Under the pieces are notes generated by a model. That model searched no databases. It had not been told where the DNA came from and saw nothing but the letters and a program-made list of their open reading frames with translations. A stretch of DNA of 64,000 nt from Kiritimatiellota bacterium. Lineage in GTDB: Bacteria > Verrucomicrobiota > Lentisphaeria > Oligosphaerales > JAADHN01. Both the position numbers and the translations under genes were made by a program. Location: NCBI GenBank assembly GCA_013151865.1, contig JAADHN010000073.1, forward strand, positions 1 to 64,000. The letters are read 5' to 3'. Positions 43,597-53,076 of this stretch are shown piece by piece; position 1 is the first letter of the stretch, and each line of letters begins with the position of its first letter.

Positions 43597-45318
43597 ATGC
43601 TCAAAATCTTCCGCAGCCCCCGAGCAGATTTCGAACACGATGCCGAACGCGCTCATCAAGTCTACACCGAAGACGAATTGCGTCGTATTGCCGATGCGGG
43701 CTTCAATGCGGTGTGGATCCGAGTTATCTACCGGCGCCTGTTCCGCCATCGAGCCTTTCCTGAATTCGGCGGTTCCGCGGCGTGGCTCGGTCACCTCAGA
43801 AGCGTGGCCAAGCGCGGCGAAAAAGTGGGCGTCAAACTGGTCGTGTACTGCCAGGAGCCGTTTGGGTTGAGCCAGAGCGACCCGTTCTGGAAAAACCATT
43901 GCGAGGCGGCCGGCGCCACATGGGACTACCCGTACGGCACGGAATCGGCCCCCGGCCCCATGCGCGCACTCTGCGTCAGTTCCACCCCGGTCCGCGACTT
44001 TCTCGCGGAGGCTTCCGGCGCCCTGGTGCGTGAATTGCCCGGACTCGGCGGCGTGGTCACCATCACCGCGTCCGAATTCATGTCCCATTGTTACAGCCAC
44101 TACGCCACCAATGTTCCGGACGACCGGCAACCGCCTCCCCTGAACTGCCCCCGCTGCCGAAAACGCCCTTCCACTGACGTGGTGGCCGACGTGCTCAACT
44201 TGATGCGACAGGGAATGGATTCCGCTGATCCGACGGTACCGCTGATCGCCTGGAACTGGTCCTGGGTCATGTACGAGCCGGATCCTCAGCCCCACATCCT
44301 GAACCGGCTTGCCCCCGGGATCGATGTGCAGGCGGACTTCGAGCGCGGCGACACGAAAACCGATCCAACGGGAAGGGAAATCGAGATCAACGAATACTCG
44401 CTGTCTTTTGTCGGACCGTCCAACCGTTTTCTCGAGGTGAGAAACGCCGCACGGCGACAAGGACGCCGGGTGTTCGCCAAACTGCAGATCGGAACCACTC
44501 ACGAACTGGCCACGGTCTCCAACCTGCCACTCATTGACCGACTCTTTCGCAAAGCTGCCCGTGCTCGGAAAATCGACATCGAGGGCTTCATGGGATGCTG
44601 GAACTTCGGGAATGAACTCAGTCTGAATACGATAGCGTTCAACTTTTTTCTGTCGGACGCGTGCCCGCCAAACGAAGAAGAGGCCCTGGCGCGGTTGGCT
44701 GACCGAGAATTCCCCGGTTGCAGGCCGGAGTCTGTAATCGCCGCTTGGCATGGTTTCGGGGAGGCCTTCGATTACTACCCGTTCTCCATACCGTTCCTCT
44801 ACTATTCTCCGATCAATTACGCACTGGCCCTGCCCTTGCGTCCCGGCCCGCTCCATGCCAAACCGATCGGGCGAAGCTGGCTGTTGGATCCACGGGACGA
44901 CCGCGACGATCCAAGCCGCTGCTTCGGGCCCTTCACACCGGAGGACATTGCGGAACGGCTCGTTCGAATGAGTAAACTGTGGGGAAAGGCGCTGGACGCT
45001 TACGAGAATGGACTTGCAAATGCCGAGGGTTCGACGATGAAGGCCGCCGAATTGGCCGCCGCCCGTGCGGTGTATGCCTGTCTGCGGAGCACGGCGAATT
45101 ACTTTCGCCTCTATCTGTTGCGACGCACATGGCGGGATAACGCCGTGGCAGCCTTTCGAGAAATTGCGCGCGATGAACTCTGTGTACTGGAGGACGCGCT
45201 CCCGGTCTACGAGCAGGATCCACGGCAAGGCTTCCATATCGAAGGCCACGGCTATATGGTCACCCCGGCTCTGATCCGGGCCAAAGCCCTGGAGTTGCGC
45301 AGCGTGCTTGCCGTGTGA
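43597..45318 (+). CDS. Unknown cytoplasmic glycosidase-like protein
   Basis: A 573-residue protein with no signal peptide and no family I can name. The beginning (DELRRIADAGFNAVWIRVIY) and regular strand-helix alternation suggest a TIM barrel of the glycosidase type, with an aromatic-rich region (FDYYPFSIPFLYYSPINYAL) and ITASEFMSHCYSHYATN as possible active-site parts. NCPRCRKR contains a CxxC that may bind metal. The helical C-terminus covers ~150 residues. GGAG nine bases before ATG 43597 supports the start, 65 bases after the ASRT gene. Context suggests action on the same intracellular sugar derivative as its neighbours; this is inference. Confidence 0.6.
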   Translation: MLKIFRSPRADFEHDAERAHQVYTEDELRRIADAGFNAVWIRVIYRRLFRHRAFPEFGGSAAWLGHLRSVAKRGEKVGVKLVVYCQEPFGLSQSDPFWKNHCEAAGATWDYPYGTESAPGPMRALCVSSTPVRDFLAEASGALVRELPGLGGVVTITASEFMSHCYSHYATNVPDDRQPPPLNCPRCRKRPSTDVVADVLNLMRQGMDSADPTVPLIAWNWSWVMYEPDPQPHILNRLAPGIDVQADFERGDTKTDPTGREIEINEYSLSFVGPSNRFLEVRNAARRQGRRVFAKLQIGTTHELATVSNLPLIDRLFRKAARARKIDIEGFMGCWNFGNELSLNTIAFNFFLSDACPPNEEEALARLADREFPGCRPESVIAAWHGFGEAFDYYPFSIPFLYYSPINYALALPLRPGPLHAKPIGRSWLLDPRDDRDDPSRCFGPFTPEDIAERLVRMSKLWGKALDAYENGLANAEGSTMKAAELAAARAVYACLRSTANYFRLYLLRRTWRDNAVAAFREIARDELCVLEDALPVYEQDPRQGFHIEGHGYMVTPALIRAKALELRSVLAV

Positions 45319-45515
45319 GACGCGCGACAGCGTGAATCCGGTGCACGCATTCCGCGACAAGACCGACACACCTTCCAGGCCCTCGCGCTGTCTGCCTCGC
45401 AGGACACGGGGCGACGCAATCGCGAGGCGACCATCAAGGCCCCCCGCCGACACATGCCTGACCGGCGGTGTGGTCAAAACCGTGCCGGGGTTCACGATTA
45501 TTCGGAGGTACTCCC

Positions 45516-45875
45516 ATGCCCGCCCGAAGACGCCTGCTTCACATGGTCGTCATTGGAGTCGCGGTTGCGCTTGCGACCTGTCTCGTGTTTGCGGCCTGGA
45601 TCGGCTTCTCGTTGCTCGGGGCCTACGCACTTTTCGAACTCGATTCACCGAGACTGGCCCGAACTTGCGGCACTGCGGTGCGGGTATTGCTTTGGCCGGG
45701 GCGAGCGCTCAACCCCGGAGGCTGGCTCGGCGGTCCCGGCGCCACGTGCCTGCTGTTTTCTTTGTTCTGGGGCGCATTCCTGGTTGCCGTGATCTGTATC
45801 GCGGCACGGCTGCTCCACCGCTGCGGAAGAAACGCGCAACGAAGCGAGTCAAAAGCCGCCGGAACGGACCTCTGA
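45516..45875 (+). CDS. Small membrane protein with two transmembrane helices
   Basis: A 119-residue hypothetical protein. Helix 1 spans ~residues 8-38 (VIGVAVALATCLVFAAWIGF) and helix 2 ~75-97 (CLLFSLFWGAFLVAVICIAA), with a basic cytoplasmic-type tail. GGAGG seven bases before the ATG supports the call. No family recognised; neighbours give no clear clue. Confidence 0.6.
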   Translation: MPARRRLLHMVVIGVAVALATCLVFAAWIGFSLLGAYALFELDSPRLARTCGTAVRVLLWPGRALNPGGWLGGPGATCLLFSLFWGAFLVAVICIAARLLHRCGRNAQRSESKAAGTDL

Positions 45876-46229
45876 ACCCTAAACTGTCGGCGTTCCATTG
45901 AGGCCCCCCGGCCTCGATTGCAGCCGCGCCGCAAGCACGTCCCACCCCTCCCCGGAATGAGGTTAAAGCCGCTTCCCGACGCTGCGCCGCCCCTCGGAAA
46001 CTTGCCTTTTCGCACAGAGATGGTAAATTCAAGGTTTTCTTCGGTACTTCATCACCGGGTTTTCCGAGCTTCCGGGACTCAGCCGAAGGGGCACAGGATC
46101 GTGCCGACACGGTCGGCATTGTCCGCCTGGGGCCATTGTCCTCGACTGTCGCCGCATCTCGAGTGCAAGACCTGGACCTGCCCAGGAATGCCGGTGTGGA
46201 AAGTACCCTCGCAACAGAAAGGTTTGCAA
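45876..46229. other. Intergenic region with hairpin and possible promoter
   Basis: A 354-base spacer. Starting 21 bases after the preceding stop, 45897-45918 forms a 9-bp stem (one G-U pair) with loop CCCC, terminator-like but without a T-tract. At 46002-46029, TTGCCT and TAAATT are 16 bp apart and could be the promoter of the Cys-rich gene. Each box has two mismatches from consensus. Confidence 0.4.
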
Positions 46230-46709
46230 ATGGTCAGACGTCTTCTGAACAAGCTGCTGGGAAGAAGTGAGCCCGAGGCCCCGGAGGCGACGGATACCAC
46301 CCCGAAAAAGCCCCGTATCAAACAGGTGTACGAAGGGCCGAATGTGGATCGTCCCGAGTTTGCCCGGGGAATCGACGACGCAGAACTGATCGTGGCCTGC
46401 AAAGAGCGGGTCGTCTGCACATACAACCCCCACATCGAGCGACAACGCATTTATAAACCGGGGCGGCGTCGGGTGGGCGGCGATTTGGACACCGTATACG
46501 ACGGAGTGGCTGCATCGTGTGCCGCCATGAAGAGCTTCAGCGCCAAAGTCGCTGAAGAAGACGGATTGATCCAGCCGTATCGTTACGTGGACTTGAATCA
46601 CATCTTCGCGTGCTGTTGCGGCAACCCCAAGCGCTGTCCTTTCTTCCTGAAGGCCAATCAAGAACGCGCTTCCATCAACGGGCGGATGCAAAACATCCGG
46701 CAACGCTGA
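46230..46709 (+). CDS. Small protein with conserved-looking Cys cluster
   Basis: A 159-residue protein I do not recognise. After a basic N-terminus (MVRRLLNKLLGR) and a charged linker, the C-terminal part has FACCCGNPKRCPFF (four Cys in nine residues), preceded by single Cys residues (VACKERVVCTY, ASCAAMKSF). The cluster could bind zinc or an Fe-S centre. AAAGG eight bases upstream supports ATG 46230; an ATG at 46189 would lengthen it. No signal peptide. Neighbours are an unrelated small membrane protein and the convergent VIT-vWA gene. Confidence 0.6.
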   Translation: MVRRLLNKLLGRSEPEAPEATDTTPKKPRIKQVYEGPNVDRPEFARGIDDAELIVACKERVVCTYNPHIERQRIYKPGRRRVGGDLDTVYDGVAASCAAMKSFSAKVAEEDGLIQPYRYVDLNHIFACCCGNPKRCPFFLKANQERASINGRMQNIRQR

Positions 46710-46775
46710 CCGCCGGCGCCGCCCCTTGCGCCTCCGGGCCGCGCCGGGTCTCTCCTCTCCACACGTCTTCAAGCC

Positions 46776-49163
46776 TTATTGACGCAACCGCGCCAAGTCG
46801 GTTTTGTCGAGTGTTTCTTTGCCGTTGTCTCCGATCCGGACGGCGAATCCCGCCTTCAGGACAATGATCACCTTATCCCCGAGCATGAGCCAAGGCTTCA
46901 GGTCCGGTCGGACTTCGAGCAGCTTGAAATAGGCATCCGAGGCATAGCGAAGGCGCAGGACCGCATCCGTTTTGGCGAACTTCGCATCGATCCAGACCTG
47001 ACCGATCCGGTAGAACACTTTGCCCCTGAGGGCACGCATCGGTCGCCTCCCGTCGCCGGCGTCTTCGCGACGGGCGGTTTTCAGTCGGGAAAGCTGGGAA
47101 CTCAATTCCACAGCCGCTCTCCCGGAAACGGACGCACCGCGGAAGGCCTGCGCCGGCAGGCCGACGCCGCCCATGCCGTCCGCTCCTGGTTCGAATCTCA
47201 GTCGATCAGCCATGTCCACACGGACCCCAGCGGCTTCGGCCAGCCTTGCGAACGGAGCTTTGGCGGCGGCCGTACCGCGGGGCTTGATGGCCCCCGACCA
47301 CATGTTTCCGCCCCCCGCCGCCCCGGCAGGAGCACCCCCCGGCGCCTCTCCCATGGGAGAAAGCATTCTCCCGCCCGTTTGCGGGGAGCGGGGCCGTGGG
47401 GGCCGCCCGGCCGCCCCGGTCCGTGCGACCGAACGAACCGTATCGGGCATCACCAGATACGACGTGTACGGAGTCATGATTCCATATTCCCGGCTGAGCC
47501 GCACCACCTCGTCACGCAGTTCGGTTTTTTCCCCATTGAGTCGGATTTCATCCAGGAGATACCCGACTTTCCGCGTTGCCCACAGCCGCTCGATAAACTC
47601 GTTCTCCGAATTCTGCTGCGGGAAGCGGTCTTCATAAACCAAGACCCGCTTCTTGCCGTTCACGTCGCCTCGAAGCCGAATGGCCGTCTCTCCGGATCCC
47701 CGGTACCGCCCGAACACCAGCAACTGCGACCCCTTGAAAACGTCGGGCAGTAACTTGGGGTACACGTCGGACACCGGAATCGAACCGAAGTCCAGTTCCG
47801 GGTTCGAGAGGACCGGCTCGCTGGCCTTATCGAAGAACAGGGACACTTTCAACTCGATGTCCTCCTTCGGGCGTGCATACTCGACGGTCGCTCGCGTGCA
47901 CGCGGCCAACTGGTCGAGAAGGTGCGTGTTCACGTCATATCCCACTCCGAAACAAAAGATACGTACCCCTGTCGTGTACCGGCGCTTCACATTGTCCAAG
48001 ATGCGTTGCGGCGCCGTCGTCCCGACCGTCGGCAGACCGTCTGTAAGAAAAACCACCACGAACGGCCGGGGACCGTCCGTCTTCATGGACAACGCTCTGA
48101 GCAATGCACTGTTGATATCTGTCCCGCCGCGAGCCGGGAACCCTCGGATGTATTGCCGAGCCGCCTCGATGTTCGACGCAGTAGCGGGTGCAAGTTTCTT
48201 TCTGAAACTGTCCACGTCTGTACTGAAGCGCACGATGTTGAACCGGTCCGTTTTTCGCAGGTTGGCCACACAGTACAGCAGTGCGTCTTTGGCTTGGCCG
48301 ATCTTGTTGTCCCGGCTCATGCTGCCGCTCGTATCGAGCACGAAGACCATGTCTTTGGCCGCCACTTCCTCTTTCCGAAATTCGACCTTCGGGGAAAGCA
48401 TCAGCATGAACCACCCGTCCTTGTCTTTCTCGGGACGCCGCGTCAACAGGTTCACGCCAAAGTCCTTGTCCGAGACGGTCCAGTAGAGCAGGAAATCCCG
48501 GTCGAGGGCCTGGCCGATCGCCTCGAATCCGGCCACGGCCTCGTGATCGGTCTTCCGCACGGCATCGATCTCGTGGCTGGGCGAGTAAACGGTCTTGATG
48601 GGCTGTCGCGACCGAATGCGCACGGAGACGGTGAAGTCTTCCCGGACCCTGGAGGATCTTTCTCCGGTCCGCAGTGGATAGACATATCGGCAGATACCAC
48701 CGTCTCTGGCAACGACCTGCGAGTATCGAATCTCCACTTCCTGGGCCGCGTGGGGCGGGATCGGAAACACTTTGGCGCGAAACAGGTGGCCCCCGAGGTA
48801 TTCCAGCAGGCCCGGGTCGCGCATCCGCCGCACCACGTCGCGGTAGATGCGGGCCGCCTTGTCTTTGTCCAGCAACTCCCCCTTAATTCTCTTGCCGTCA
48901 ATGACCATCGAAAACTCCGTAACGGCCGCGTGCAGCGGCAGGGGAAAAACGTACGTGGCTTCAAGCGGTCGGGAAGTTGAGTTCTGGAAGGCCTGCCGGA
49001 CCACGGTCCAGGCAACCAGATCTCGCACGTCCACGGTGACGCGCTGATACTTGATGGCCAGGGGCGGAACACGTGTATCCGCTGGAATCATCATCCCGGT
49101 GGCGTCTGCCCGGAACGCCGCCGCCGCAAACAGAACCAGTGTCACGGAGAGCTTGGACTTCAT
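46776..49163 (-). CDS. Exported VIT and von Willebrand A domain protein
   Basis: A 795-residue envelope protein. Residues 1-22 are a signal peptide. A VIT domain covers ~40-165 (VVRQAFQNSTSRPLEATYVF; GLLEYLGGHLFRAKVFPIPP). A vWA domain follows at ~270-440 with an intact MIDAS: DTSGSMS near residue 277, a downstream Thr region (GGTDINSALLRAL) and FLTDGLPTVG. The C-terminal half has beta-rich repeats, a glycine/alanine linker (GEAPGGAPAGAAGGGNMWSG) and a final domain (VFYRIGQVWIDAKFAKTDAV) also seen in some Gram-negative VIT proteins. Metal-dependent protein binding at the cell surface is likely; the partner is unknown. GGGAG lies nine bases before the ATG. Confidence 0.9.
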   Translation of the reverse strand: MKSKLSVTLVLFAAAAFRADATGMMIPADTRVPPLAIKYQRVTVDVRDLVAWTVVRQAFQNSTSRPLEATYVFPLPLHAAVTEFSMVIDGKRIKGELLDKDKAARIYRDVVRRMRDPGLLEYLGGHLFRAKVFPIPPHAAQEVEIRYSQVVARDGGICRYVYPLRTGERSSRVREDFTVSVRIRSRQPIKTVYSPSHEIDAVRKTDHEAVAGFEAIGQALDRDFLLYWTVSDKDFGVNLLTRRPEKDKDGWFMLMLSPKVEFRKEEVAAKDMVFVLDTSGSMSRDNKIGQAKDALLYCVANLRKTDRFNIVRFSTDVDSFRKKLAPATASNIEAARQYIRGFPARGGTDINSALLRALSMKTDGPRPFVVVFLTDGLPTVGTTAPQRILDNVKRRYTTGVRIFCFGVGYDVNTHLLDQLAACTRATVEYARPKEDIELKVSLFFDKASEPVLSNPELDFGSIPVSDVYPKLLPDVFKGSQLLVFGRYRGSGETAIRLRGDVNGKKRVLVYEDRFPQQNSENEFIERLWATRKVGYLLDEIRLNGEKTELRDEVVRLSREYGIMTPYTSYLVMPDTVRSVARTGAAGRPPRPRSPQTGGRMLSPMGEAPGGAPAGAAGGGNMWSGAIKPRGTAAAKAPFARLAEAAGVRVDMADRLRFEPGADGMGGVGLPAQAFRGASVSGRAAVELSSQLSRLKTARREDAGDGRRPMRALRGKVFYRIGQVWIDAKFAKTDAVLRLRYASDAYFKLLEVRPDLKPWLMLGDKVIIVLKAGFAVRIGDNGKETLDKTDLARLRQ

Positions 49164-49202
49164 TTCGTCGGACTCCCTTTCGGCAAACCGCCCCCCTGCT
49201 CA

Positions 49203-49367
49203 ATTCATGGACTTCGTCACGAGAGGGCGTAGCTCACACGGATCCAGGTCATTGCATCGAACGCCGGCCAAAACTGGATTGAAACACCGCCTCGATCGGT
49301 GATCGACGGCAATGTTTTGAAGATGCGTGAGATGCCTCATCGCAGCAGATGGCTCATGCATCATTCG
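49203..49367 (+). repeat. Dispersed intergenic repeat, copy B
   Basis: Matches the reverse strand of 5521-5690 at about 80% identity. It fills most of the spacer between the VIT-vWA gene and the ARPP-1 gene and runs opposite to both, unlike copy A, which runs with its downstream gene. This argues against a gene-specific leader. Confidence 0.75.
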
Positions 49368-49385
49368 GGCCCGTTGTATCCGTTC

Positions 49386-50501
49386 TCATTCCCCGAGTTC
49401 CCGCCCGCCCCGATTCACGGGCAAGTAACGCCGCAGCGGCGGGCCTGCCCGCTCGGACGCTTCGAGGTGGATCACAGCCCGCCGAAACACCAGTGCGCGG
49501 CCGTGGACGCCGGGGCCGTTGAACTCCAGGCTTCGTCCGGCCGCCGGCGACGGGCCCATGCGAGAATGCGAGCGACGGATCCGCTCCAGGAACAGGCGCG
49601 CCGCATTCTCGCTCGGCCGACCGGCGCCGACCCGGCCGCGAATCGCCTCAAAGGCAAACGAATCCACCACCTCGTCCCGGAGTGCGCTGAACAGGCGCGG
49701 ATTGCAGAACAGGTCCGCGCCCAGCAATTCTCCACCACGGGCCGCCACCACGCCCACGGTTCGGCGCGGAAAACGACGGCGGAAAACAACGCGATACTTT
49801 TCGAGGCGGCGGTTGACGGACCCACTTTCAAGCACAGCACCGTAATCCTCGGTCGACGAACGGACCGCAAACGCTTGAGAAAGCTCCCGCACATGGCGCC
49901 ACACACTCTCCTGGGACGCACCCCGCAGCGCCTGACGGCGCAAACCGAACGCCGAGAGCCCGGCTGAAACGTCAAACTCCGCCCCACCCTGCCATCGGCC
50001 TTTCTGCACACAGTACACGGGCACGGCCACATCGTCGCTTGCCGGCCACAGCAGGACGTCCTCGCGCAACATCCGGTTTTGCCGTCCCCCGAAAAGCAGC
50101 TCCCCGGCCATCAAAAAGACGTACCGCGGCCCGCGATTGCGCACGATAACTTCGTCCACCTCCCCGCTGTCCCGGAGCCGGAGCCATCCGCGGTCCAGGG
50201 CCTCGGCGAGCGTCGTGTAGCGCGTGTCGTCCTCTTGCTCGATCAACTCGACAGGGAACAGCGTCAGCCCTCGATAAACAACCGGCCGGGCGACCCGGAG
50301 CTTGTCGACGAATTGTGTGATGTCATTCGCCGCCGGGGGACGCGGTGCCGGAGATGGATGCGGAAGCGGCACGGGACGGGGCCGCACAACGAGCGGACGT
50401 TCCGCCTGTCCGTTTTCGCCGTAGTCGCAACCGAGATAAGCAGCATTCGCACACAAGCCCGGCAGCAAGATTGACAAGAACACTCTGAGCATCGGTTTCA
50501 T
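49386..50501 (-). CDS. Exported ARPP-1 domain protein
   Basis: A 371-residue protein with a signal peptide (MKPMLRVFLSILLPGLCANA). The rest is the ARPP-1 (DUF6569-like) domain: VVYRGLTLFPVEL, TTLAEALDRGWLRLRDSGEV, VIVRNRGPRYVFLMAGELLF, GGRQNRMLREDVLLWP and VPVYCVQKGRWQGG are all consensus-like. The domain's function is unknown; it was named for association with ADP-ribosylglycohydrolase and rhodanese-phosphatase genes. The conserved Cys and tryptophan of CVQKGRW are present. It lies behind the VIT-vWA gene on the same strand, separated by repeat copy B. Confidence 0.82.
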   Translation of the reverse strand: MKPMLRVFLSILLPGLCANAAYLGCDYGENGQAERPLVVRPRPVPLPHPSPAPRPPAANDITQFVDKLRVARPVVYRGLTLFPVELIEQEDDTRYTTLAEALDRGWLRLRDSGEVDEVIVRNRGPRYVFLMAGELLFGGRQNRMLREDVLLWPASDDVAVPVYCVQKGRWQGGAEFDVSAGLSAFGLRRQALRGASQESVWRHVRELSQAFAVRSSTEDYGAVLESGSVNRRLEKYRVVFRRRFPRRTVGVVAARGGELLGADLFCNPRLFSALRDEVVDSFAFEAIRGRVGAGRPSENAARLFLERIRRSHSRMGPSPAAGRSLEFNGPGVHGRALVFRRAVIHLEASERAGPPLRRYLPVNRGGRELGE

Positions 50502-51233
50502 GGCGACGACCTCGATTCACGGGAGCCCGGACGACGGGCGGGATTCGATCCGGTCGAGCCCCGGTCCGGCGCCGTCACCCATAAAGACGATCCGCCCCCA
50601 CCTCTTGTTCAACCCTCTGCAACATTTCACGTGCCGTTTCCTTCGTCTCCTCCCGGCAATCTCCGCCGTTTCAAAGATGCAGGGCATCCAAAAATGGCTT
50701 GATCGACCCGACGCGCTTCAATTGACCCGGGAAAAGCATGATAGGGCGAGCTACTCAAAAGGCCATTCTGCGGGACTCCCGACTCCATTGCGCACAGCTT
50801 CGAACCGAGTCGGCGGGACTCCTCCGGATGCCCTCGGCTGCCTCCCCCTCATGTCCGTTCCCCCACCCCACGACCCGAGAACCCGACACTCGACACCGCA
50901 GCAAAAGGATTCCGCGGTGCTGCCCCTCATGCCGGAAGGCTTGTCATCGGTCCGGAACAGCGCTAAGTTCTCCACCTCCCCGCGGGTGGTGTGGAAGCTC
51001 GGAAACGGAGATTTGTCGCAACGAGCCGGCGCCGTTTCCATAGCCCCGCCGCGATTCGCGCCATGCGCGTTCCCAGGCGCGCACCGCGCCTCTTGCCGGA
51101 CCGCCGCCCGGCTCAACCGCGGAACATCGCAGAATGCCCCAACGGCGTCCAACACCAAATCGAGTATCCTGCCGGCGCCTGGGCGTCTCATCGTTTCGGT
51201 AGACTTCGCCCTCAAAACCGGAAAACGCTTCGA
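50502..51233. other. Long intergenic region
   Basis: A 732-base spacer between divergent genes. It is less ordered in codon structure than its surroundings, and frames across it are not protein-like. I found no RNA gene, repeat copy or convincing promoter; it must hold start signals for both flanking genes, or may include decayed sequence. Confidence 0.35.
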
Positions 51234-52847
51234 ATGCAGAACCAGCGACCAACGCTTTTGATCACGGCAGTCCTCGTGACCGCGATTTCCAGTGGCTTTC
51301 AAGGCGCGGACGCCGTACCGCCGTCCGCGCCCCGCCCACGCTTGGGGATGAATCTTGCCGGACCGGCCGACTGGAACACGGAACTGCCGTTCGTTGACGT
51401 ATTCAAGCTTTCTCGACCGTGGATCAGCCAGAAAAAGGGCATGGCTTGGGGCAAGGGACCAAAACTGGAGCTGGACAAGCACGGCTGGGTAAAGCGACTC
51501 GCCCCGGACTGCTGGGCCGAGACCCTGCTCTGTACCATCCGGGGCGGGCACTATCCGGGTGGCCGTTACACCGTCCTGTACGACGGCCGCGGCAGGATCG
51601 AGTTCGGCGGGGCCGCAACGGTGATGTCCAGTGTGCCCGGCCGCATGAAAGTCGATGTCGACCCGAACAAGGGCGCCATCTTCCTGCGCATCAAATCGAC
51701 CGATCCGGACGACTACGTGCGCCACATTCGCGTCATTATGCCGGGGTTCGAGACCACATGGAAAAGCAACCCGTTTCATCCTCTTTTCCTGCAACGCTGG
51801 AAGGGCATGGCATGCCTGCGGTTCATGGACTGGATGAAGACGAACGGTTCAAGCCTCGAGCACTGGGGCGACCGTCCCAAACCGGACGACGCCACGTACT
51901 CCCTCGGGGGGGTGCCGCTCGAGGTGATGCTGGATCTCTGCAACCGCCTCGGGACCGATGCCTGGTTCTGTATGCCGCACAAGGCCGACGACGAGTTCGT
52001 ACGGCGCTTTGCTGCAGTGGTCCGGGACGGTTTGCGCCCCGGACTCCGTGCCTACATCGAGTACTCGAATGAAGTCTGGAACAATCGCTTTCCCCAAACC
52101 CGGTACGCACGGCAAAAGGCCGTGGAATTGAAACTCGGTCCGCCCGAGCGCCCCTGGGAAGGCGGCGGGAAATACTACGCGAAGCGCAGCGTGGAAATGT
52201 TCACGATTTGGGAACAGGTTTTCGGCGGACTCGACCGGCTCGTCCGCGTCTTGGCATGGCAGGCCGGTAACGTGTGGTGGATGGAGAATATCGTCTGTAC
52301 ATACCAGGATGCTTACAAGCATGCCGATGCCATCGCCATCGCCCCGTACTTTCATTTTCTGGTGCCTGCGAAGTCCGCAAAAAAAGACCGGCCGACCGCG
52401 GATGAAGTGGCGTCTTGGCCGTTGAAAAAACTCTTGGATCAGGTCGAGAACCACGCCCTGCCCGCGGCAATCCGCGCCATGCAAAAGACCGCCGAGTTTG
52501 CCCGCAAGTACAATTTGACGATGGTCGCCTACGAAGGAGGCCAGCACTTGGTCGGTATCAACGGCGGCGAGAACAACCGGGAGCTGACTCGACTGTTCAT
52601 GACGGCCAACGCAGACCCGCGCATGGGCGAATTGTACGAGAAGTACTTGAAAGCCTGGGGAGAAGCCGGCGGCGACCTGTTCTGCAACTTCTCGTCCGTG
52701 AGTCGCTGGACCAAATGGGGATGCTGGGGACTCTTGCAGTACTCCGACGAGGCCCCGACCAACTCGCCCAAATTCATGGCGGTCATGCAGTGGGCGAAAT
52801 CGCTCGGACAGGACGTCGAGCTGCCTGACGATCTCCCAAGAGAGTAG
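51234..52847 (+). CDS. Secreted glycosidase-like/carbohydrate-active protein
   Basis: A 537-residue exported protein. A signal peptide (MQNQRPTLLITAVLVTAI...) ends near residue 28. The conserved core begins LGMNLAGPADWNTELPFVDV and includes SRPWISQKKG, FLRIKSTDPDDYVRHIRVIM, CMPHKADDEFVRRFAAVVRD, AYIEYSNEVWNNRFPQ (Glu followed by Asn-Glu, like the acid/base N-E of clan GH-A barrels) and MVAYEGGQHLVG (a second strand-end Glu, candidate nucleophile). Thus a clan A-type glycosidase fold is plausible although the family is not certain. Similar proteins are annotated as cellulose-binding or secreted hydrolases. Upstream frame extension is ignored because the signal peptide starts here. Confidence 0.75.
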   Translation: MQNQRPTLLITAVLVTAISSGFQGADAVPPSAPRPRLGMNLAGPADWNTELPFVDVFKLSRPWISQKKGMAWGKGPKLELDKHGWVKRLAPDCWAETLLCTIRGGHYPGGRYTVLYDGRGRIEFGGAATVMSSVPGRMKVDVDPNKGAIFLRIKSTDPDDYVRHIRVIMPGFETTWKSNPFHPLFLQRWKGMACLRFMDWMKTNGSSLEHWGDRPKPDDATYSLGGVPLEVMLDLCNRLGTDAWFCMPHKADDEFVRRFAAVVRDGLRPGLRAYIEYSNEVWNNRFPQTRYARQKAVELKLGPPERPWEGGGKYYAKRSVEMFTIWEQVFGGLDRLVRVLAWQAGNVWWMENIVCTYQDAYKHADAIAIAPYFHFLVPAKSAKKDRPTADEVASWPLKKLLDQVENHALPAAIRAMQKTAEFARKYNLTMVAYEGGQHLVGINGGENNRELTRLFMTANADPRMGELYEKYLKAWGEAGGDLFCNFSSVSRWTKWGCWGLLQYSDEAPTNSPKFMAVMQWAKSLGQDVELPDDLPRE

Positions 52848-53076
52848 AGCCCAGCACGGCCGGCGCACGGGGCCCGGTTCTCGCCCGGACCGCTTCTGTC
52901 CTGCCGCAGCACGATCCCACAATGCAGATTGCGTTTCCGGAGAAACACCATACGGTGTCGCATTCCCTGTTTGGGGACGCCGGGTCGTGCCGCCGTTGCA
53001 CGAGGAATCGTAAGAGTGGAAAAAGAAGCCGATGAAGCGTGCGACGCCGATGCGTGAACAGCGGGAGGAAAGGGAA

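Noticed and set aside
50751-51794. 347-codon minus-strand frame across the long spacer
   Set aside because: Runs antisense into a secreted-protein gene, low-complexity, no recognised domain.
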